Part shown: positions 34,681-43,908 of the stretch, piece after piece
How the letters are laid out: the number at the start of each line of letters is the position of its first letter
Numbering within the stretch: the first letter of the stretch is position 1
Source of the DNA: JAXMHB01 sp046346965
GTDB taxonomy: Bacteria; Pseudomonadota; Gammaproteobacteria; Xanthomonadales; SZUA-5
Assembly (NCBI GenBank): GCA_046346965.1
Contig: JAXMHB010000018.1
Location: 1-64,000 of the forward strand
Reading direction: 5' to 3'
DNA length: 64,000 nt
The notes under the pieces: model-generated
What the model saw: only the letters and a program-made list of their open reading frames with translations
Told to the model about the DNA's origin: nothing
Database searches by the model: none
Translations under genes and position numbers: made by a program

Positions 34681-37524
34681 CTACTGGCAGTCGCTCTGCG
34701 TCGGCCCGGCGTAGACGTAGCGCTCCAGATCGCGGGTTTGCTCAACGCCATCCAGGCGGTAGCGCAACAGGCCGCGCTGACCATCGACGAACTCGATGCT
34801 GGCCTCGCCGACGCTGGGCACCGGAAAGGTGGTCGCGGCGCCGTTGATCTGATCGAAGGGCGTGCCGCTGGTCGGCCGCGTGAGCGCGCCGCGATAGCGC
34901 CCTTCGACGTCGCGCGTCAGGCTCGCCAGCAACCAGATCGGCCGCCGGTCGGGCCCGAAGGTGTACCAGGCGAGCACCAGGGTTTGATCCTGCTCGGCCA
35001 GGAAGGCGCCCCAGCCCGGCTCGCGCGGATTCCACCAGATGTCGCTGCGATTGGCGCCCAGCGCCCGACTCTCGCTGCTGAAGCGGCACGCCGGCAGGCG
35101 CCCGAAGCGCGTGCGCTCGATGCGCCGGGTCTGGCGGATGCCGTCGATCTCGCTGCTGAAGCTAAGGCTGCCGTCGCTGCCGGGCTGCAGCGCGAAACTG
35201 CCGGCCAGCGTGGCCTCGGTCTGCACTGGGCCATTGATCTGGCTGTAGGGGGTGCCGCTGACGCGATAGGCCGGACCTCGAAACACGCCGTCGCTGCCGG
35301 GCAGCAGGGCGCCGCCGACCAGCCAGGCCGGCCGGCCGTCGCGATCAAAGGTGTACCACACCGGGAACAGGCTGTTGCCCTGGTGGGCGATCGACACGCC
35401 CCAGCCCGGCTCGTCGGGCTTCCACCACAGCCCGGTGTAGTTCGGCGCCAATTGCGCCTCGAAAAAGTGGACGACGCGGTGGGCGTAATCGCTGCTGTAC
35501 TCGTGGCCGCCGTAGGCCGCTTCCATCTGGCCGATGATCTCGCCGGTGTAGGCGCGCAGCGTGGCCGGAATCAGGGCGTCCAGCGCGTTCGAGCGCGGAT
35601 CCTGGATCACGTAGCCGCTGGCATCCAGAAAGCCGGCCGTGCGCAAGCTGCTGCTCAGCGCGATTGAGTCGCTCAGACTGATGCCTTCGATGCGCGCGAA
35701 GCGCTCCGGGTACACCGGCGTCGGCTCCACCACATTGCGCTCCCAGGCCACGCCGCGCGCCGCCAGCGAGTCGGCGCTGGCCTGCGAGCGTTCCAGGTAG
35801 CCCGGGGTCAGCGTCGGATCATTGCGCCCCAGCGTCCAGATCGTCGGCGTCGGCACCTGCGCCAGGATCGCCTCGACGCCATCGGCGATCATCAGCGACT
35901 GCGCCCGCATGCCGAGCAGCGCGCTGACGCGACTGCAGAAGCCGCCGCCATTCGAGCTGCCCTCGCAGTAGATCGGCGTGCTCTGGCTGATCAGGCCCAG
36001 CGCACGCAGCCGGGTGAGGATGCCGCTGACGTTCACCACATCCGGGTTGCTCAGACTCAATTGCAGGTTCCACTGGCGATTGACGCGGTCGACGCTGTCC
36101 AGTCCCACCACGCCAAAGCCGCGGCTCAGCCACAGCCGCGTGCTCAGCTGCGCTTCGGTCTTGCTGAAGGGCAGATCGCCGCTGCCGCCGCTGCCATGGA
36201 AGGAGAACACCAGCCCGCGCACAGACGACGGCAGCTGGTAGCGCACGCGGGCGCCGTTGATGCTGTCCAGCACGGGATTCAAGGCCGGCGCCGGCTGAAA
36301 CTGTGCCGTCAGCGTCGCCGCGCGCTCGGCCTGCGTCCACGGCGCGTGCCAGGCGCGCGGATCGGCCAGCTGCGGCGAATCGCCACGCCAGCCGACAAAC
36401 AGGCGGGTGCCGGGCGCTTCGGCTGCGATCGACACGCGGCTACCGGGGGCCAGCCAGCCGCCGCCATAGCCCTGTTGCACCAGCAGCCGCGGTGGCTGCG
36501 GCGCGCCCTGACGCAGGATCGTCCCCACCTCCACCCAGAGCGCCTGCACCTCGGTGGCGACATTGCTGAGCGAGTTGCGGGTCATGAAGATGCCGGCATA
36601 GCCGAGCTCGCGATCGATCACCGGATGGAAGCCGAAGGCGCCGGGGCTGGACAGCAGCAGCGCACGGCCCTGGCCGTCGACGCGTTCGCGCCATTGACCG
36701 ATGCCGTATCCGTACGCGCCGGGCAGCGGAGTGCTGAGAATCGGGGCGCCGCGGGTCTGGTCCTCCGCCATCTGGTCGATCAAGGCCGGCGCCAACCAGG
36801 ACTGGCCCTGGTTGGCACCGCGCGCCAGGATCGCGCGCAAAAAGCGGCCGTAGTCGCCGAGCGTGCTGCGCACGCCACCCGAAATCCGCGGATTGCTGAC
36901 CGCCACATAGCCCGGCAGCGTGCTGAAGAAGGCGTAGTCGGTCTGCGTCAGCCCCAGCGGGGTCGCCACTTCGGCGCGGAACAGATCGTCCCAGCGCTGG
37001 CCGCTGGCAATTTCGGCCAGGCGACCGGCGACTTGCATCGACAGGCCGCCGTAGGCAAAGCCCTGGCCCGGCGGGTAGGCCAGCGGCAGCGCCAGGATCT
37101 CATTGACGCAGTCCTGCATCGCCAGATTGACGTTGCCGAGGCAGCCAGTCTCTTCGCCGGGCAGCCCCGAGCTGTGGCTGAACAACTGGCGCAGCGTGAT
37201 CGCGCGCTTGTCCGCCGGTGCGTCCGGCAGATAGCGGTCGATGCGATCGTCCCAGCGCAGCACGCCGCGATCTACCAGTCGGGCGATTACCGCGGCCGAC
37301 AGCCATTTGCTCGCCGAGGCGATCGGCACCCGCGTCTGCAGCGTGTAGCCGCCGAAGGCCTGCTCGTACAGCGTGCTGTCATCGCGCAGGATCAGCACCG
37401 AGGCGCCAGGCAGATTCTGCTGCTGCACCAGCGCCTGCACGCGCGCGCTGACCGGCGCAAAGTCCAGATTCTGCGCGCTGGCCAGCGCCGGCAGCAGGAC
37501 ACAGAGCCACAGGATTCGGAGCAT
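34681..37524 (-). CDS. Exported beta-lactamase-fold / esterase fusion with two C-terminal repeats
   Basis: A 947-residue secreted protein with a signal peptide (LWLCVLLPALASAQ). Residues 20-345 are a serine beta-lactamase/transpeptidase-like domain with SxxK (SASK, residues 70-73) and FSHSSGLPGEE. About 350-410 is an InlB-like repeat (GGGWLAPGSRVSIAAEAPG to WRGD). About 420-700 is an alpha/beta esterase with GSGGSG, nucleophile elbow CEGSSNGGGF and a late GGHEYSSDYAHRV. The end holds two repeats of the type GLWWKPDEPGWGVSIAHQG / DIWWNPREPGWGAFLAEQ. Such repeats occur in exported proteins of Xanthomonadales relatives. ATG 37524 is preferred over a GTG three codons upstream. It probably hydrolyses esters or polyesters outside the cell. 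Confidence 0.82.
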   Translation of the reverse strand: MLRILWLCVLLPALASAQNLDFAPVSARVQALVQQQNLPGASVLILRDDSTLYEQAFGGYTLQTRVPIASASKWLSAAVIARLVDRGVLRWDDRIDRYLPDAPADKRAITLRQLFSHSSGLPGEETGCLGNVNLAMQDCVNEILALPLAYPPGQGFAYGGLSMQVAGRLAEIASGQRWDDLFRAEVATPLGLTQTDYAFFSTLPGYVAVSNPRISGGVRSTLGDYGRFLRAILARGANQGQSWLAPALIDQMAEDQTRGAPILSTPLPGAYGYGIGQWRERVDGQGRALLLSSPGAFGFHPVIDRELGYAGIFMTRNSLSNVATEVQALWVEVGTILRQGAPQPPRLLVQQGYGGGWLAPGSRVSIAAEAPGTRLFVGWRGDSPQLADPRAWHAPWTQAERAATLTAQFQPAPALNPVLDSINGARVRYQLPSSVRGLVFSFHGSGGSGDLPFSKTEAQLSTRLWLSRGFGVVGLDSVDRVNRQWNLQLSLSNPDVVNVSGILTRLRALGLISQSTPIYCEGSSNGGGFCSRVSALLGMRAQSLMIADGVEAILAQVPTPTIWTLGRNDPTLTPGYLERSQASADSLAARGVAWERNVVEPTPVYPERFARIEGISLSDSIALSSSLRTAGFLDASGYVIQDPRSNALDALIPATLRAYTGEIIGQMEAAYGGHEYSSDYAHRVVHFFEAQLAPNYTGLWWKPDEPGWGVSIAHQGNSLFPVWYTFDRDGRPAWLVGGALLPGSDGVFRGPAYRVSGTPYSQINGPVQTEATLAGSFALQPGSDGSLSFSSEIDGIRQTRRIERTRFGRLPACRFSSESRALGANRSDIWWNPREPGWGAFLAEQDQTLVLAWYTFGPDRRPIWLLASLTRDVEGRYRGALTRPTSGTPFDQINGAATTFPVPSVGEASIEFVDGQRGLLRYRLDGVEQTRDLERYVYAGPTQSDCQ

Positions 37525-37687
37525 CGTCGGCACTCGCCAGGGGATGCGCGCTACAACGCCGTGGCGGTCGATGCGTTGACTGACCAGTCCGGTCCTCGGC
37601 CATAGAGCCAGCTATGCCCAGCGGACCGCGGCAAACGGCGGATGATTCGGACTCGCCACGCGGCTCAGCAGACGGGTTCAGATTCCC

Positions 37688-37796
37688 TGCCTCGCCCTTG
37701 GCGCACTTACTCGCTCAGCAACCTGGCGAGTCCCGGGTCCCGGGTCCCGGGTCCCGTTTCATCCCCGGACGCACCCATGTCCGGCAGCAGAGGTCC
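37688..37796 (-). repeat. Heptad array with shared core, reverse copy
   Basis: The core 37688-37727 (TGCCTCGCCCTTGGCGCACT onward) is the reverse complement of the 7697-7737 core with scattered differences. It is followed by GAGTCCC and three GGGTCCC heptads (37728-37755), then GGACGCACCCATGTCCGGC, also found near 52488. It lies upstream of the fusion enzyme and ends at the zapE stop codon. Confidence 0.7.
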
Positions 37797-38896
37797 TAGC
37801 CGCGGTGCTCGCGCCCTAGGTAATCCTGCGACTGCATTTCGATCAGGCGCGAGCGCGTGCGTTCGAACTCGGCGCGCAAACCGGGGCCGTGGTACAGCGC
37901 GTCGGGGCTGGCCGCCGCGCTCAGGATCAGCTTGACGCTGCGGTCGTAGAACTCGTCGATCAGATGCACGAAGCGGCGCGCCTCGTTGTCGTCCTGGGCG
38001 CCGAACACCGGCACGCCGCTCAGCAGCACGCTCGGAAAACTCTGCGCGATCTCGATGTAGTCGGCGGCGGCGCGCGGACCGCGGCAGAGCGCATCGAAGT
38101 GGAACCAGATCAGGTCGCCGGCGCGCCGCAGCACGGGAATCTCGCGGCTGTTGACGCTCAGGCTGGCGCGCGCATCGGGCGCTGCCGTGGCCAGGCGATC
38201 GAAGGCCGCCGCCAGCGCCTGCTCGGCCGCAGCGCCCAGCGGCGTGTGGTACACCTCGGCCTGACTCAGCGCGCGCAGCCGGTAATCCTGCGTGCTGGCG
38301 AGTTCCAGCACTTCGCAGTGCTGCTGGATGGCGGCAATGGCCGGCAGGAAGCGTGCCCGCTGCAAGCCGTCCCGGTAGAGCAGATCGGGCCGCACATTGC
38401 TGGTGGCCACCAGCACCACGCCGCGCGCGAACAGATGCTCCAGCAGCCGCCCGAGCAGCATGGCGTCGGCGATGTCGCTGACGAAGAACTCGTCGAAGCA
38501 CAGCACCTGCGCGCGCTCGGCAAACTGCGCGGCGACCAGCGCCAGCGGATCTTCCTGATCCTTGAGCGCGCCGAGTTCGGCGTGCACGCGACCCATGAAG
38601 CGATGGAAGTGCAAACGCAGCTTGCGCGCGGTCGGCAGGCCGTCGAAGAACAGGTCCATCACAAAGGTTTTGCCGCGGCCGACGCCACCCCAGAGATACA
38701 GCCCGCGCGGGGCCGGCGGCGTGCGCGACCACAGGCGCTGCCACCAGCTCGGCTCGGCGCGATGCTTCAGCGCTTCATGGATGCGCGTCAGCTGTTTCAG
38801 CGCCAGCCGCTGCGCCGCATCATCGGTCCAGGCGCCGGCGGCCACGCCAGCCTGATAGCGCGCCAGCGGGGTATCGGCAGCGGCTTTGTGGCCCAT
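37796..38896 (-). CDS. zapE: Cell division ATPase ZapE (AFG1 family)
   Basis: A 366-residue AFG1-type P-loop ATPase. Walker A is GLYLWGGVGRGKTFVMDLFF and Walker B VLCFDEFFVSDIADAMLLGR. The family segments FHRFMGRVHAELG, LVATSNVRPDLLYRDGLQR and HLIDEFYDRSVKLILSA are all present. ZapE associates with the Z-ring and affects division under stress in gammaproteobacteria. It starts at ATG 38896, four bases from the upstream hydrolase stop, which suggests an operon. Confidence 0.92.
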   Translation of the reverse strand: MGHKAAADTPLARYQAGVAAGAWTDDAAQRLALKQLTRIHEALKHRAEPSWWQRLWSRTPPAPRGLYLWGGVGRGKTFVMDLFFDGLPTARKLRLHFHRFMGRVHAELGALKDQEDPLALVAAQFAERAQVLCFDEFFVSDIADAMLLGRLLEHLFARGVVLVATSNVRPDLLYRDGLQRARFLPAIAAIQQHCEVLELASTQDYRLRALSQAEVYHTPLGAAAEQALAAAFDRLATAAPDARASLSVNSREIPVLRRAGDLIWFHFDALCRGPRAAADYIEIAQSFPSVLLSGVPVFGAQDDNEARRFVHLIDEFYDRSVKLILSAAASPDALYHGPGLRAEFERTRSRLIEMQSQDYLGREHRG

Positions 38897-38899
38897 GGC

Positions 38900-39538
38900 T
38901 CAGCGCGGCAGCAGCGCGCCCAGGCGCTCGCGCAACTCCACCAGGCGGCCGTGAAAGAAGTGGCTGGCGCCGTCGAAGCGCAGCAACTCGACCGCCGGCA
39001 CCACCTCGGCAAAATGCGCAAACACCAGCGCCGGATCGACCACCTCATCGGCATCGCCCTGCAGCACGATCCAGCGGCAGTCCGGCCGCGTCAGCGCGCG
39101 GAAAGCAAAGCGGCCCACCGGCGGCGCCACGCTGATCAGCAGGCTGGCGCCGAGTGCCGTCGCCATCGAGGTGGAGACATAACTGCCGAAGGAAAAGCCC
39201 GCCAGCCACAGCTCGGCTTGCGGCGACCACTGGCGCAGCAGCGCCACCACCGCGGCCAGATCCTCGCCTTCGCCGCGGCCGTCGTCGAACTGCCCGCCAG
39301 AGGCGCCGACGCCGCGGAAATTGAAACGCACGGTGGCCACGCCGGCGTCGCGCAGCGTGCGCTCCAGCATGGTGACCACCTTGTTGTCCATGCTGCCGCC
39401 GTGCAGCGAATGCGGATGGCAGATCACGGCGACGCGCGCTGGCGCCGCCTGCGGGCTGCTGGCGATGCATTCCAGCGGACCGACCGGGCCGCTGAGCAGG
39501 AACTTCTGGGGCGTGGTCGGCCAGCTGCTGGGAATCAC
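38900..39538 (-). CDS. Alpha/beta hydrolase (COG2945 type)
   Basis: A 212-residue hydrolase. Motifs are VAVICHPHSLHGGSMDNKVV, the arginine segment ATVRFNFRGVGASGGQFDDG, the nucleophile elbow LWLAGFSFGSYVSTSMA and the Asp/His region ILQGDADEVVD and GASHFFHGRL. The pattern fits the short COG2945 dienelactone-hydrolase-like group, often annotated as an alpha/beta superfamily esterase. GTG start 39538. It is directly upstream of zapE on the same strand. Substrate is unknown. Confidence 0.82.
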   Translation of the reverse strand: MIPSSWPTTPQKFLLSGPVGPLECIASSPQAAPARVAVICHPHSLHGGSMDNKVVTMLERTLRDAGVATVRFNFRGVGASGGQFDDGRGEGEDLAAVVALLRQWSPQAELWLAGFSFGSYVSTSMATALGASLLISVAPPVGRFAFRALTRPDCRWIVLQGDADEVVDPALVFAHFAEVVPAVELLRFDGASHFFHGRLVELRERLGALLPR

Positions 39539-39627
39539 GTGGGGCTCATCGATTCAACGGGGAAGGCGCCTGCGACGGGCGCCGGTGCACGCCGGCCGCA
39601 GCCGGCGCGCGCATCAGCGGCCGAGAT

Positions 39628-40602
39628 TCAGCCGCCTTCGACGATCACTTCGACGCGGCGGTTGCGGGCGCGGCCTTCGGCGCTGGTGTTGTCGGCGATC
39701 GGCGTCGATTCGCCCTTGCCCAGAGCCTGGATCCGGCCGCCGTCGGCGCCGAGCGCAATCAACGCCTCGCGCACACTGGCGGCGCGCTGTTCCGACAGCC
39801 GCTGATTGGCGGCGTCGGCGCCACGGTCGTCGGTGTGGCCCTCGATCAACACGCGCTTGCCCGGATAGCGATTGATGAAATCCAGCACCGGCTGCAGATT
39901 GTCCTGGGCCTCGGCGCGCAGCCCGGTTTGACCGGAGGCGAAGAACACATCGCCCAGCGTCAGCACTTGTCCGCGGGCGGTTTTCACCGGACGCAGCATC
40001 GCCATCTGCGCCTGCAGGCTCTGCGCCTGCAGCGAGGCCAGTTCGGCTTCCTGACGCGCCAGATTGGCCTCGCGACCACGCGCATCGGCCAGCCGTCGCG
40101 CCGCTTCCGCTTCCTGGCGGGCGAGATCCGCCTGCTCGCCGATCTCGGCGCTGCGCACGCGCTCGGCCTCGGCCTCGGCGCGCAGACGCTCGGCTTCCTC
40201 GGCGCGCGCCAGCGACTGCAGGCGCAGCTTCTCGGCCTCCAGTCGCGACAGTTCGGCATCGCGGCGACTGGCTTCCAGCAGGATCGCCTTGTGCTCGTCT
40301 TCCAGCGTCGCCAGCCGCTCGCGGTCACGCGCAGCCGCCACTGCCGCGGTGTAGATCGAGATGCGCAGCTCGGCCAGATCGGCCAGATGCTTGCGCATCG
40401 CCACATCGCCCTTCGGCACCGCTTGAATGGCGCCGATTGCATCGTCCACCCGCGCCGCCTCCAGCGGGGCGCGGGCGCGGTCGTCGCGCGAATCCAGCGT
40501 GCGCCAGTCCGCCTGCAGGCGTTCGAAATCGAGATCGCGCTTGGGCTGCGAGGCGCAGGCGGCGAGTGCCAGAGCGACGCTCAGGGTCACTAACTTACGC
40601 AT
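39628..40602 (-). CDS. OmpA-family lipoprotein
   Basis: A 324-residue lipoprotein with a lipobox at LALAACAS. A DUF4398-like region and a long Ala/Glu/Arg-rich coiled coil (about 100-205, with RLEAEKLRLQSLARAEEAER) lead to a C-terminal OmpA peptidoglycan-binding domain. That domain has GDVFFASGQTGL, VLIEGHTDDRGADAANQRLS and ARNRRVEVIVE. It is anchored in the outer membrane and touches peptidoglycan. ATG 40602 overlaps the upstream stop in a TGATG junction, so it is coupled to the DUF4398 lipoprotein. Confidence 0.88.
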   Translation of the reverse strand: MRKLVTLSVALALAACASQPKRDLDFERLQADWRTLDSRDDRARAPLEAARVDDAIGAIQAVPKGDVAMRKHLADLAELRISIYTAAVAAARDRERLATLEDEHKAILLEASRRDAELSRLEAEKLRLQSLARAEEAERLRAEAEAERVRSAEIGEQADLARQEAEAARRLADARGREANLARQEAELASLQAQSLQAQMAMLRPVKTARGQVLTLGDVFFASGQTGLRAEAQDNLQPVLDFINRYPGKRVLIEGHTDDRGADAANQRLSEQRAASVREALIALGADGGRIQALGKGESTPIADNTSAEGRARNRRVEVIVEGG

Positions 40603-40994
40603 CACGGCACCTGTCCTTCGCCCAGCAGCTCGCGCCGCAGGTTGGCATTTTCCGCTTCCTTGGTCTGCACCTGGCTGCGCAGCTGCGCCCCGGCACTCTT
40701 GGCGGCGGCCAGCTCGGCGCGCGCCTGCGCCAGTTGCAGCGTCAGCCGGGCATCGCTGTTCTTGCGTGCTTCGATCAGCGCGCGGCCGGCATCCAGGCCC
40801 TCGCGTGCCAGTTTGTAGTCCACCGGCGCATAGTCACCGGCGCCAGCCTTCTCCGCGCTCGCCACCGCATCGCGGGCGCGATCCAGTTCGAGCTGCGGCA
40901 CCGGCGCGCTGGCGCAGGCCGCCAGCGTCAGCGCCAAAGCACCGACGCAAAAGGCACGCAGGGAGCGCACGTAAACAGGCGTAGCATCTGGCAT
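40602..40994 (-). CDS. DUF4398 lipoprotein
   Basis: A 130-residue lipoprotein with signal peptide and lipobox (VGALALTLAACAS). The mature part is helical, with VDYKLAREGLDAGRALIEAR and LAQARAELAAAKSAGAQLR, matching DUF4398. The DUF4398-OmpA gene pair is common in Xanthomonadales-like genomes. ATG 40994 begins the signal peptide. The gene is divergent from pilU, leaving an 83-bp shared promoter region. Confidence 0.82.
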   Translation of the reverse strand: MPDATPVYVRSLRAFCVGALALTLAACASAPVPQLELDRARDAVASAEKAGAGDYAPVDYKLAREGLDAGRALIEARKNSDARLTLQLAQARAELAAAKSAGAQLRSQVQTKEAENANLRRELLGEGQVP

Positions 40995-41077
40995 TGCACT
41001 TGCACCACCGTTGGGCTGACTCGGTATTGTGCTCAAGGCCAGCAGGCCACCGCAACCGACTCCAAAGGACATCGCGC

Positions 41078-42190
41078 ATGGATATCGGCTACTTCCTCAA
41101 GTTGATGACCGAGAAGAACGCGTCGGACATGTTCCTGACGACCGGCGCACCGGTGAACATCAAGGTGGAAGGCAAGCTGTACGCGCTGGGCAACACCGGT
41201 TTGCCAGCCGGCATGGTGAAGAAGATCGCCTACTCGCTGATGGACGAAGGCCAGGTGCCCGCCTTCGAGCGCGATCTGGAACTGAACCTCGCGATCGCGG
41301 TGAAAGACGCCGGCCGCTTCCGCATCAATGTGTTCAAGCAGCGCGGCGAAGTGGGCATGGTGATCCGCGCGATCAAGAGCGAGATCCCGAGCTTCGAGCA
41401 GCTCAAGCTGCCGCCGATTCTGAAAGACCTGATCATCGAACCGCGCGGCCTGATCCTGATGGTCGGCGCCACCGGCTCCGGCAAGAGTTCCACGCTGGCC
41501 TCGATGATCGACTACCGCAACAGCACCACCAGCGGCCACATCCTGACCATCGAAGACCCGATCGAATTCCTGCACAAGCACAAGAAGTCGATCGTCAATC
41601 AGCGCGAAGTGGGCCTGGACACGCGGACGTATCACAACGCGCTGAAGAACGCGATGCGAGAGGCGCCGGACGTGATCATGATCGGCGAGATCCTCGACAC
41701 CGAAACCATGGAGGCGGCGATCGCCTTCTCCGAAACCGGCCATCTGTGTCTGTCGACGCTGCACTCCAACAACGCCGACCAGACCATGGAGCGCATTCTC
41801 AACTTCTTCCCCGAGAGCGCGCACAAGAACGTGCTGATGAACCTCTCGCTCAACCTCAAGGCGATCGTGTCGCAGCGCCTCGTGGTTGGCAAAGATGGCC
41901 GCCGCCTGCCGGCGGTGGAAATCCTGCTGAACACCCCGCTGATCCGCGACATGATCCGCCGCGGCCAGGTGCACGAACTCAAAGAGGCGATGGACCGTTC
42001 GCTGGCCGAAGGCATGCAGACCTTCGATCAGGCGCTGTTCCGCCTGTACAAAGAAGGCAAGATCGAACTCGAAGAAGCGCTGCGCAAAGCCGACTCGCGC
42101 GACGGCCTGGCGCTCAAGATCCGCCTGTCCGAAGGCGGCAGCGGCGCCGCCGACAACCCCGACGCGTACTACGATCACTCGCAGTTCTGA
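41078..42190 (+). CDS. pilU: Type IV pilus retraction ATPase PilU
   Basis: A 370-residue PilT/PilU ATPase. Walker A is ILMVGATGSGKSSTLASMID, the Asp box HILTIEDPIEFLH and the Walker B region DVIMIGEILDTETMEAAIAF. The His box is GHLCLSTLHSNNADQTMERI. The absence of the PilT-type C-terminal AIRNL motif and the IGEILDTETM segment favour PilU over PilT. PilU works with PilT to power pilus retraction. pilT is not in the window. ATG 41078 follows AAAGGA. Confidence 0.9.
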   Translation: MDIGYFLKLMTEKNASDMFLTTGAPVNIKVEGKLYALGNTGLPAGMVKKIAYSLMDEGQVPAFERDLELNLAIAVKDAGRFRINVFKQRGEVGMVIRAIKSEIPSFEQLKLPPILKDLIIEPRGLILMVGATGSGKSSTLASMIDYRNSTTSGHILTIEDPIEFLHKHKKSIVNQREVGLDTRTYHNALKNAMREAPDVIMIGEILDTETMEAAIAFSETGHLCLSTLHSNNADQTMERILNFFPESAHKNVLMNLSLNLKAIVSQRLVVGKDGRRLPAVEILLNTPLIRDMIRRGQVHELKEAMDRSLAEGMQTFDQALFRLYKEGKIELEEALRKADSRDGLALKIRLSEGGSGAADNPDAYYDHSQF

Positions 42191-42289
42191 TGGCGGGGGC
42201 GAGACGGTGGTGTCGATACCCTCGGCACCGCTTGCGCGAGGTGCCAGGAGCGTGGATCGTCGGGCGCTGACGCGCCGGGAGTCCGCCCC

Positions 42290-42661
42290 ATGATCTGCCC
42301 CAAATGCCAGTCCCCGATGGAAAAGGTCGCCACCGCAGCCGGGGTGGTGGATCGCTGCACGGCCTGCAAAGGCATGTGGTTCGAGATCCAGGAGTTCGAG
42401 GACCAAAAGGCGCATGCCGCGATCATCGACATCGGTGACGCCGCGCTCGGCGCGCAGCACAACGCCAACGACCGCATTCGGTGCCCGGTGTGCGCCAACT
42501 CGCCGCTGATCCGCATGGTCGATCCGCAGCAGCCGCACATCCATTTCGAGAGCTGCACCGTGTGCTACGGCCGCTTCTTCGACGCCGGCGAGTACCGCGA
42601 CTTGAGCGAGCTGACGCTGAGCGATCTCTACAAGCGCTGGACCGCCAAGCCGCGTAGCTGA
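42290..42661 (+). CDS. TFIIB-type zinc-ribbon protein
   Basis: A 123-residue protein with two Cys pairs of the zf-TFIIB family: MICPKCQSPMEKV with DRCTACKGMWFEIQE, then IRCPVCANSPLIRM with ESCTVCYGRFFDAGEYRDL. Function is unknown. Relatives are small cytosolic zinc proteins. It follows pilU after about 100 bp and is transcribed in the same direction. Confidence 0.82.
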   Translation: MICPKCQSPMEKVATAAGVVDRCTACKGMWFEIQEFEDQKAHAAIIDIGDAALGAQHNANDRIRCPVCANSPLIRMVDPQQPHIHFESCTVCYGRFFDAGEYRDLSELTLSDLYKRWTAKPRS

Positions 42662-42684
42662 CTCCCGCACGGCATTGCCGCTGC

Positions 42685-42725
42685 GCTTCCCTTTTCCTTT
42701 TCCCCTTTTCCGTTTTCCCCTCCCC
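42685..42725 (+). promoter_or_regulatory. Pyrimidine tract before the SDR gene
   Basis: CTTCCCTTTTCCTTTTCCCC followed by TTTTCCGTTTTCCCCTCCCC runs right up to the ATG at 42726, leaving no purine-rich ribosome site. It is nearly identical in style to tracts before holC, the 28697 permease and the 26034 regulator. Confidence 0.6.
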
Positions 42726-43415
42726 ATGCAAACCCTGATCACTGGCGCCAACCGCGGCCTCGGCCTCGAGTTCACCCGGCAGTGCCTCGCCCGCGGCGAG
42801 CGCGTCCTCGCCACCGCGCGCGACCCCGGCCACGCGCAGGCGCTGAACCGCCTCGCAGGCGAGTACCCCGGCCACCTGACCGTACTGCCGCTGGACATGA
42901 CCCAGCCAGCCTCGATCGAGGCGCTGGCGAGCGAGATCGCGCTGCTGGGCGTCTCGGTGCAGCGCTGGGTGGCCAACGCCGGCGTGCTGCACCGCGGCGA
43001 GCGCTTCGGCACGCTGGACGCGGCAACGCTGGAGCACGCCTGGCGCGTCAACACGCTGGGACCGCTGCTGCTGGCGCAGGCGCTCACGCCGCAGCTGCCG
43101 TCCGGCGCCCGCGTGGTATTCCTGAGCTCGATCCTGGGCTCGATCAGCGCGCGCGACAGCTTTTACGTGCCGGGCTACTGCATCAGCAAAGCCGGCCTCA
43201 ACATGGTCATGCGCCAACTGTCCTACGCCTGGGCGCCCAAAGGCATCCTCACCATCGCCGCCCACCCCGGCTGGGTACGCACCGAGATGGGCGGCGAGCA
43301 GGCACCACTGCTGCCGGAACAGTCCGTCTCCGATCTGCTACGCCTGATCGACAACCTGACCCCCGACCACCACGGCCGCTTTTACGCCCATGACGGTACG
43401 GCGTTGGCGTGGTAA
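42726..43415 (+). CDS. Short-chain dehydrogenase/reductase
   Basis: A 229-residue SDR of the C-factor-like branch. Cofactor motif ITGANRGLGLEFTRQCLARG, NAGVLHRGERF in place of the NNAG motif (NAGV), catalytic Ser in VVFLSSILGSISARD and Tyr-x-x-x-Lys as YCISKAGLNMVMRQLS. The product and substrate are unknown. ATG 42726 opens the nucleotide-binding motif within a few residues, so the start is firm despite the missing Shine-Dalgarno. Confidence 0.88.
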   Translation: MQTLITGANRGLGLEFTRQCLARGERVLATARDPGHAQALNRLAGEYPGHLTVLPLDMTQPASIEALASEIALLGVSVQRWVANAGVLHRGERFGTLDAATLEHAWRVNTLGPLLLAQALTPQLPSGARVVFLSSILGSISARDSFYVPGYCISKAGLNMVMRQLSYAWAPKGILTIAAHPGWVRTEMGGEQAPLLPEQSVSDLLRLIDNLTPDHHGRFYAHDGTALAW

Positions 43416-43900
43416 GGGATGGACGCGACGCCACGCCAATGGAACGCGACGCAGCCATCGCTTAATGAGCGCACGGCCGAGTGGCGTGTCGGGTGGGAAG
43501 GGCGGAGTCTGTTCCGTCGCCCGTACACAAGAGCTTCCTCGTCTCGTCTACACGCAAGCACGAGATGACGCCAAACAAACAGGGTTCGTATGAAATGTCT
43601 CCTTCTTTTCGCCGCATTTGCAGTATGTGCACCTTGCGTTGACGCCCAGGAGTATCGCGCTCAAGATCCCGCGTGTGATCGGGGGGAGACTATTTACATT
43701 AATGCATGCCTAAAGAGTAAGTTGGCCATTGAGGAGGAAAGACTCCAGCGGCTGCTGGTGGACATGCAATCGTATCTAGACGAGCATCAGCGCGGAGAGC
43801 TTCAGGCAAGTCAGGGCTCTTGGCTGGATTACCGTGAAAGGTATTGTCAGATCATCTATGCGATGAATATCGATGCCTCTATGCGAGTTGCGGAGGGGCT

Positions 43901-43908
43901 TTCTTGCA
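43901..43908. repeat. IS target-site duplication, left copy
   Basis: TTCTTGCA, identical to 44983-44990 on the other side of the IS1595 element. It lies within the LprI-like coding sequence. Confidence 0.92.
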
